Both the position numbers and the translations under genes were made by a program. 15,041 nt of DNA, taken from JAGTVG01 sp964389805 (GTDB taxonomy: Bacteria > Bacteroidota > Bacteroidia > Cytophagales > Cyclobacteriaceae). Positions 13,544-15,041 of the stretch are shown here, one piece after another; the first letter of the stretch is position 1, and the number at the start of each line of letters is the position of its first letter. Under the pieces are notes generated by a model that did no database searches, was not told the origin of the DNA, and worked only from the letters and a program-made list of their open reading frames with translations. Location of the stretch: positions 1-15,041 of the forward strand of contig CAYMFU010000064.1 of assembly GCA_964389805.1 (NCBI GenBank), read 5' to 3'.

Positions 13544-14092
13544 TTATTGTTTTCTTTTCGCCCGGTCAAATTGTAAAAGCATATCCGCCTTTCCTGCTGA
13601 ATTAATTCTCCAGGTTTCCATCAATGCCACAGTATCTATCGTACCATCTGTTCTTGTATCGATGGATGTCGCCCAGACCAGGACCCAATCTTCGTTTCTA
13701 TCCGTACTACGGGCTGCCATAACCGCATTAATGGTTGGTTTAGAAGAGGTATAATTGGCTCTCATTCTTTTCCACCTGGCCATAAGGCTATCAAGGCCAT
13801 GGACCATATCATTATTGCTATGGTAAGCTGTGATGGTATCTGATACCCAATTCACCATATTATCCAGGTTATTGTCTTCCCAGTCTTTCCAGCTTCCCTG
13901 GACAATCATCTCTGCGTAGGCTGGATTTCCCATCTCGAAAGATGCGGAATAACTTGGTTCATAAGGCAAAGATATCGGTGCCGTTTCCTGTGGAGTGGTA
14001 GCCTCCACTACTTCCGGTTTCTTTTGGGTGTCACATCCAAAAATTATAGATGTGAGCACAAGAATGAGTGTGATTTTTTTAAAATTGGTCAT
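13544..14092 (-). CDS. NTF2-like (SnoaL-type) lipoprotein
   Basis: This is a lipoprotein precursor of 182 residues. A hydrophobic signal (ITLILVLTSIIF) ends at the lipobox IFGC with Cys20, followed by a Thr/Pro/Glu linker. Residues from about 58 to 180 fit a cone-shaped NTF2/SnoaL-like fold: a first helix around VQGSWKDWEDNNLDNMVNWV (62-81, split here as VQGSWKDWEDN and NLDNMVNWV), then DTITAYHSNNDMVHGLDSL, a strand NEDWVLVWATSID, and a last strand VALMETWRINSAGKADMLLQ. The fold serves as enzyme, binding pocket or immunity domain in different families; no catalytic set is recognised, so the role is open. It lies just outside the right end of the island and has a strong terminator. Confidence 0.78.
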   Translation of the reverse strand: MTNFKKITLILVLTSIIFGCDTQKKPEVVEATTPQETAPISLPYEPSYSASFEMGNPAYAEMIVQGSWKDWEDNNLDNMVNWVSDTITAYHSNNDMVHGLDSLMARWKRMRANYTSSKPTINAVMAARSTDRNEDWVLVWATSIDTRTDGTIDTVALMETWRINSAGKADMLLQFDRAKRKQ

Positions 14093-14585
14093 TTGTTAAG
14101 GTGTTAAGTTTGTGGTTTTTATTTGTGAATAATCTTCCAAGGTAATGAATTTTTCTGTAATAGCTATGAGTAGGGAACCAGTATTTTTGCTTCCGGACAT
14201 TTGAATGGGCTAAAACTGTATAGAAATGAATGATTATGCCTGCAACGCCAATTGTAAGGGTATATATACGTTGATATGAAGAATTGACGTTGGATCTGTT
14301 TTTAAAAGAATTGAAGTCGTAATTTCTCGAATGGATGAGCCCATTTACGGAAATAACTTTCGATAGTATAAATGATCAGAATTAACCATTGGCACATTTT
14401 GAAATTCATTCTAAAATGTATCTAACCAAATAGGTAAGATTGGCCCAAAAATTAAATAAATATCATATATTAGCACAATTTTAAAAATGAAAATAGAACG
14501 ACTTCTATTTAGATACTTTTAAGGGATATGCACTCTACGCAAAATAGGTATAGATACACTTTGTGAAGGGTATATTGATCAAGTG
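14093..14585. other. Gene-free stretch of 493 nt
   Basis: No reading frame of useful length or family resemblance is seen on either strand. It must contain the promoters of the lipoprotein (minus) and the SDR gene (plus), but no clear TAnnTTTG box with a -33 partner is visible. A 10-codon ATG frame at 14488-14520 sits just before the SDR open frame and is probably meaningless. One inverted repeat is listed separately. Confidence 0.5.
14394..14419. repeat. Inverted repeat ACATTTT-N12-AAAATGT
   Basis: A perfect 7-bp inverted repeat with a 12-nt centre, flanked by the further matching words TTGG (14389-14392) and CCAA (14426-14429). No T tract follows, so it is not a terminator; an operator for a dimeric regulator is possible. 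AT-rich DNA produces such repeats by chance fairly often. Confidence 0.3.
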
Positions 14586-15041
14586 ATGAGTTGGGAAAGA
14601 AACAACCTTTTATGTTCCGATTTAACTACACGACCAAGGCCTGAATTAGGCACTATCCTGGTAACGGGTGCGACCGGATATATAGGTGGTAGATTAGTTA
14701 CCGAATTGCTTGCAAGAGGCTATAAAGTCAGGGTCATGGCCCGTGTCGATACAGGGGAGTGCCAGAATCGATGGCCTGAAGCTGAAACAGTGGTAGCCGA
14801 CGCTTTAAAAAAGGATCAGCTTAAGGCAGCATTAAGAGGTGTGCATACGGCGTATTATCTTATTCATCCTTCATTTATAGGGTATAAAAAATATAGAACC
14901 ACTGATTTTAATGCAGCAAAGAATTTCCGTGAGGTGGCTGATGCGGCAGGTATCAAAAGAATTATACTGTTGAGTACAATTATTGATCAAACCTCTTTAA
15001 ATGATTCCATGCAGTCGAAAATAAGCCAGATCCCGCAGGAA
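14586..15041 (+). CDS. NAD(P)-binding SDR-type protein, N-terminal part (cut by window edge)
   Basis: Only the first 152 codons are in the window; the frame is still open at the right edge. The Rossmann dinucleotide motif is clear: ILVTGATGYIGGRL (24-37), with the GxxGxxG glycines at 28, 31 and 34, then a strand ending in VRVMARV (48-54) typical of atypical SDRs such as the NmrA/YbjT and NDUFA9-like groups. Also fitting are GVHTAYYLIHP, ADAAGIKRIILLSTI and the preceding FNAAKNFREVADA helix. Substrate and reaction are unknown. ATG 14586 is chosen, leaving about 21 residues before the first strand. GTG at 14583 is adjacent, and the frame is open back to a TAA at 14520 with no better start, so the N-terminus is moderately uncertain. 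Confidence 0.82.
   Translation, partial: MSWERNNLLCSDLTTRPRPELGTILVTGATGYIGGRLVTELLARGYKVRVMARVDTGECQNRWPEAETVVADALKKDQLKAALRGVHTAYYLIHPSFIGYKKYRTTDFNAAKNFREVADAAGIKRIILLSTIIDQTSLNDSMQSKISQIPQE

Noticed and set aside
13482..13754. 90-codon plus-strand frame opposite the NTF2-like lipoprotein
   Set aside because: It runs through the terminator hairpin and antisense to a gene with a clear signal peptide and lipobox; no domain of its own.

Overview
The window looks like a chromosomal segment of a Bacteroidota bacterium, probably Bacteroidales or Marinilabiliales; the order is inference. It is AT-rich and its lipoproteins have loose lipoboxes. Shine-Dalgarno sites are hardly visible, and at least one gene has an exact TAnnTTTG-type -7 box. 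ComEC is of the roughly 700-residue form that lacks a metallo-beta-lactamase domain. The tRNA-Leu sequence is also typical of the phylum.

Layout. (1) 1-450: G-poor simple-sequence DNA, then an AT-rich terminator. (2) 451-1932, minus: two exported proteins of unknown function, one a lipoprotein. (3) 2085-3536, plus: a Dabb-domain protein, a small unknown protein 5 bp downstream, and a secreted protein that appears to hold two beta-sandwich units. (4) 3588-8145, minus: a compact housekeeping run of phoH, a GNAT acetyltransferase, comEC and a deacetylase of the histone deacetylase/AcuC family. A bidirectional terminator at 3555-3589 separates it from the genes to its left. (5) 8233-9009, plus: a SAM hydroxide adenosyltransferase (DUF62). 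(6) 9229-9310: tRNA-Leu(CAA). (7) 9312-13503: a probable genomic island. (8) 13544-15041: an NTF2-like lipoprotein (minus), a 493-nt gene-free stretch, and the start of an NAD(P)-binding SDR protein cut by the window edge.

The main discovery is the island. The last 14 nt of tRNA-Leu, running through the discriminator base, recur exactly at 13490-13503. The two copies bracket about 4.19 kb, the arrangement left by site-specific integration into the 3' end of a tRNA gene. Copies of GGTAACA lie just inside both ends. No integrase is present, so the element is either decayed or mobilised in trans. It carries a small gene broken or switched at a G8 tract, an unknown 126-residue gene, a candidate two-hairpin small RNA, a 5'-truncated NTF2-like gene, a 2-keto-3-deoxygluconate permease, and a divergently transcribed secreted GH20-like glycosidase. 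The last two are plausible carbohydrate-use cargo, but nothing in the sequence shows that they act in one pathway.

All calls come from reading the sequence. No database search was possible, so family names rest on recognised motifs.
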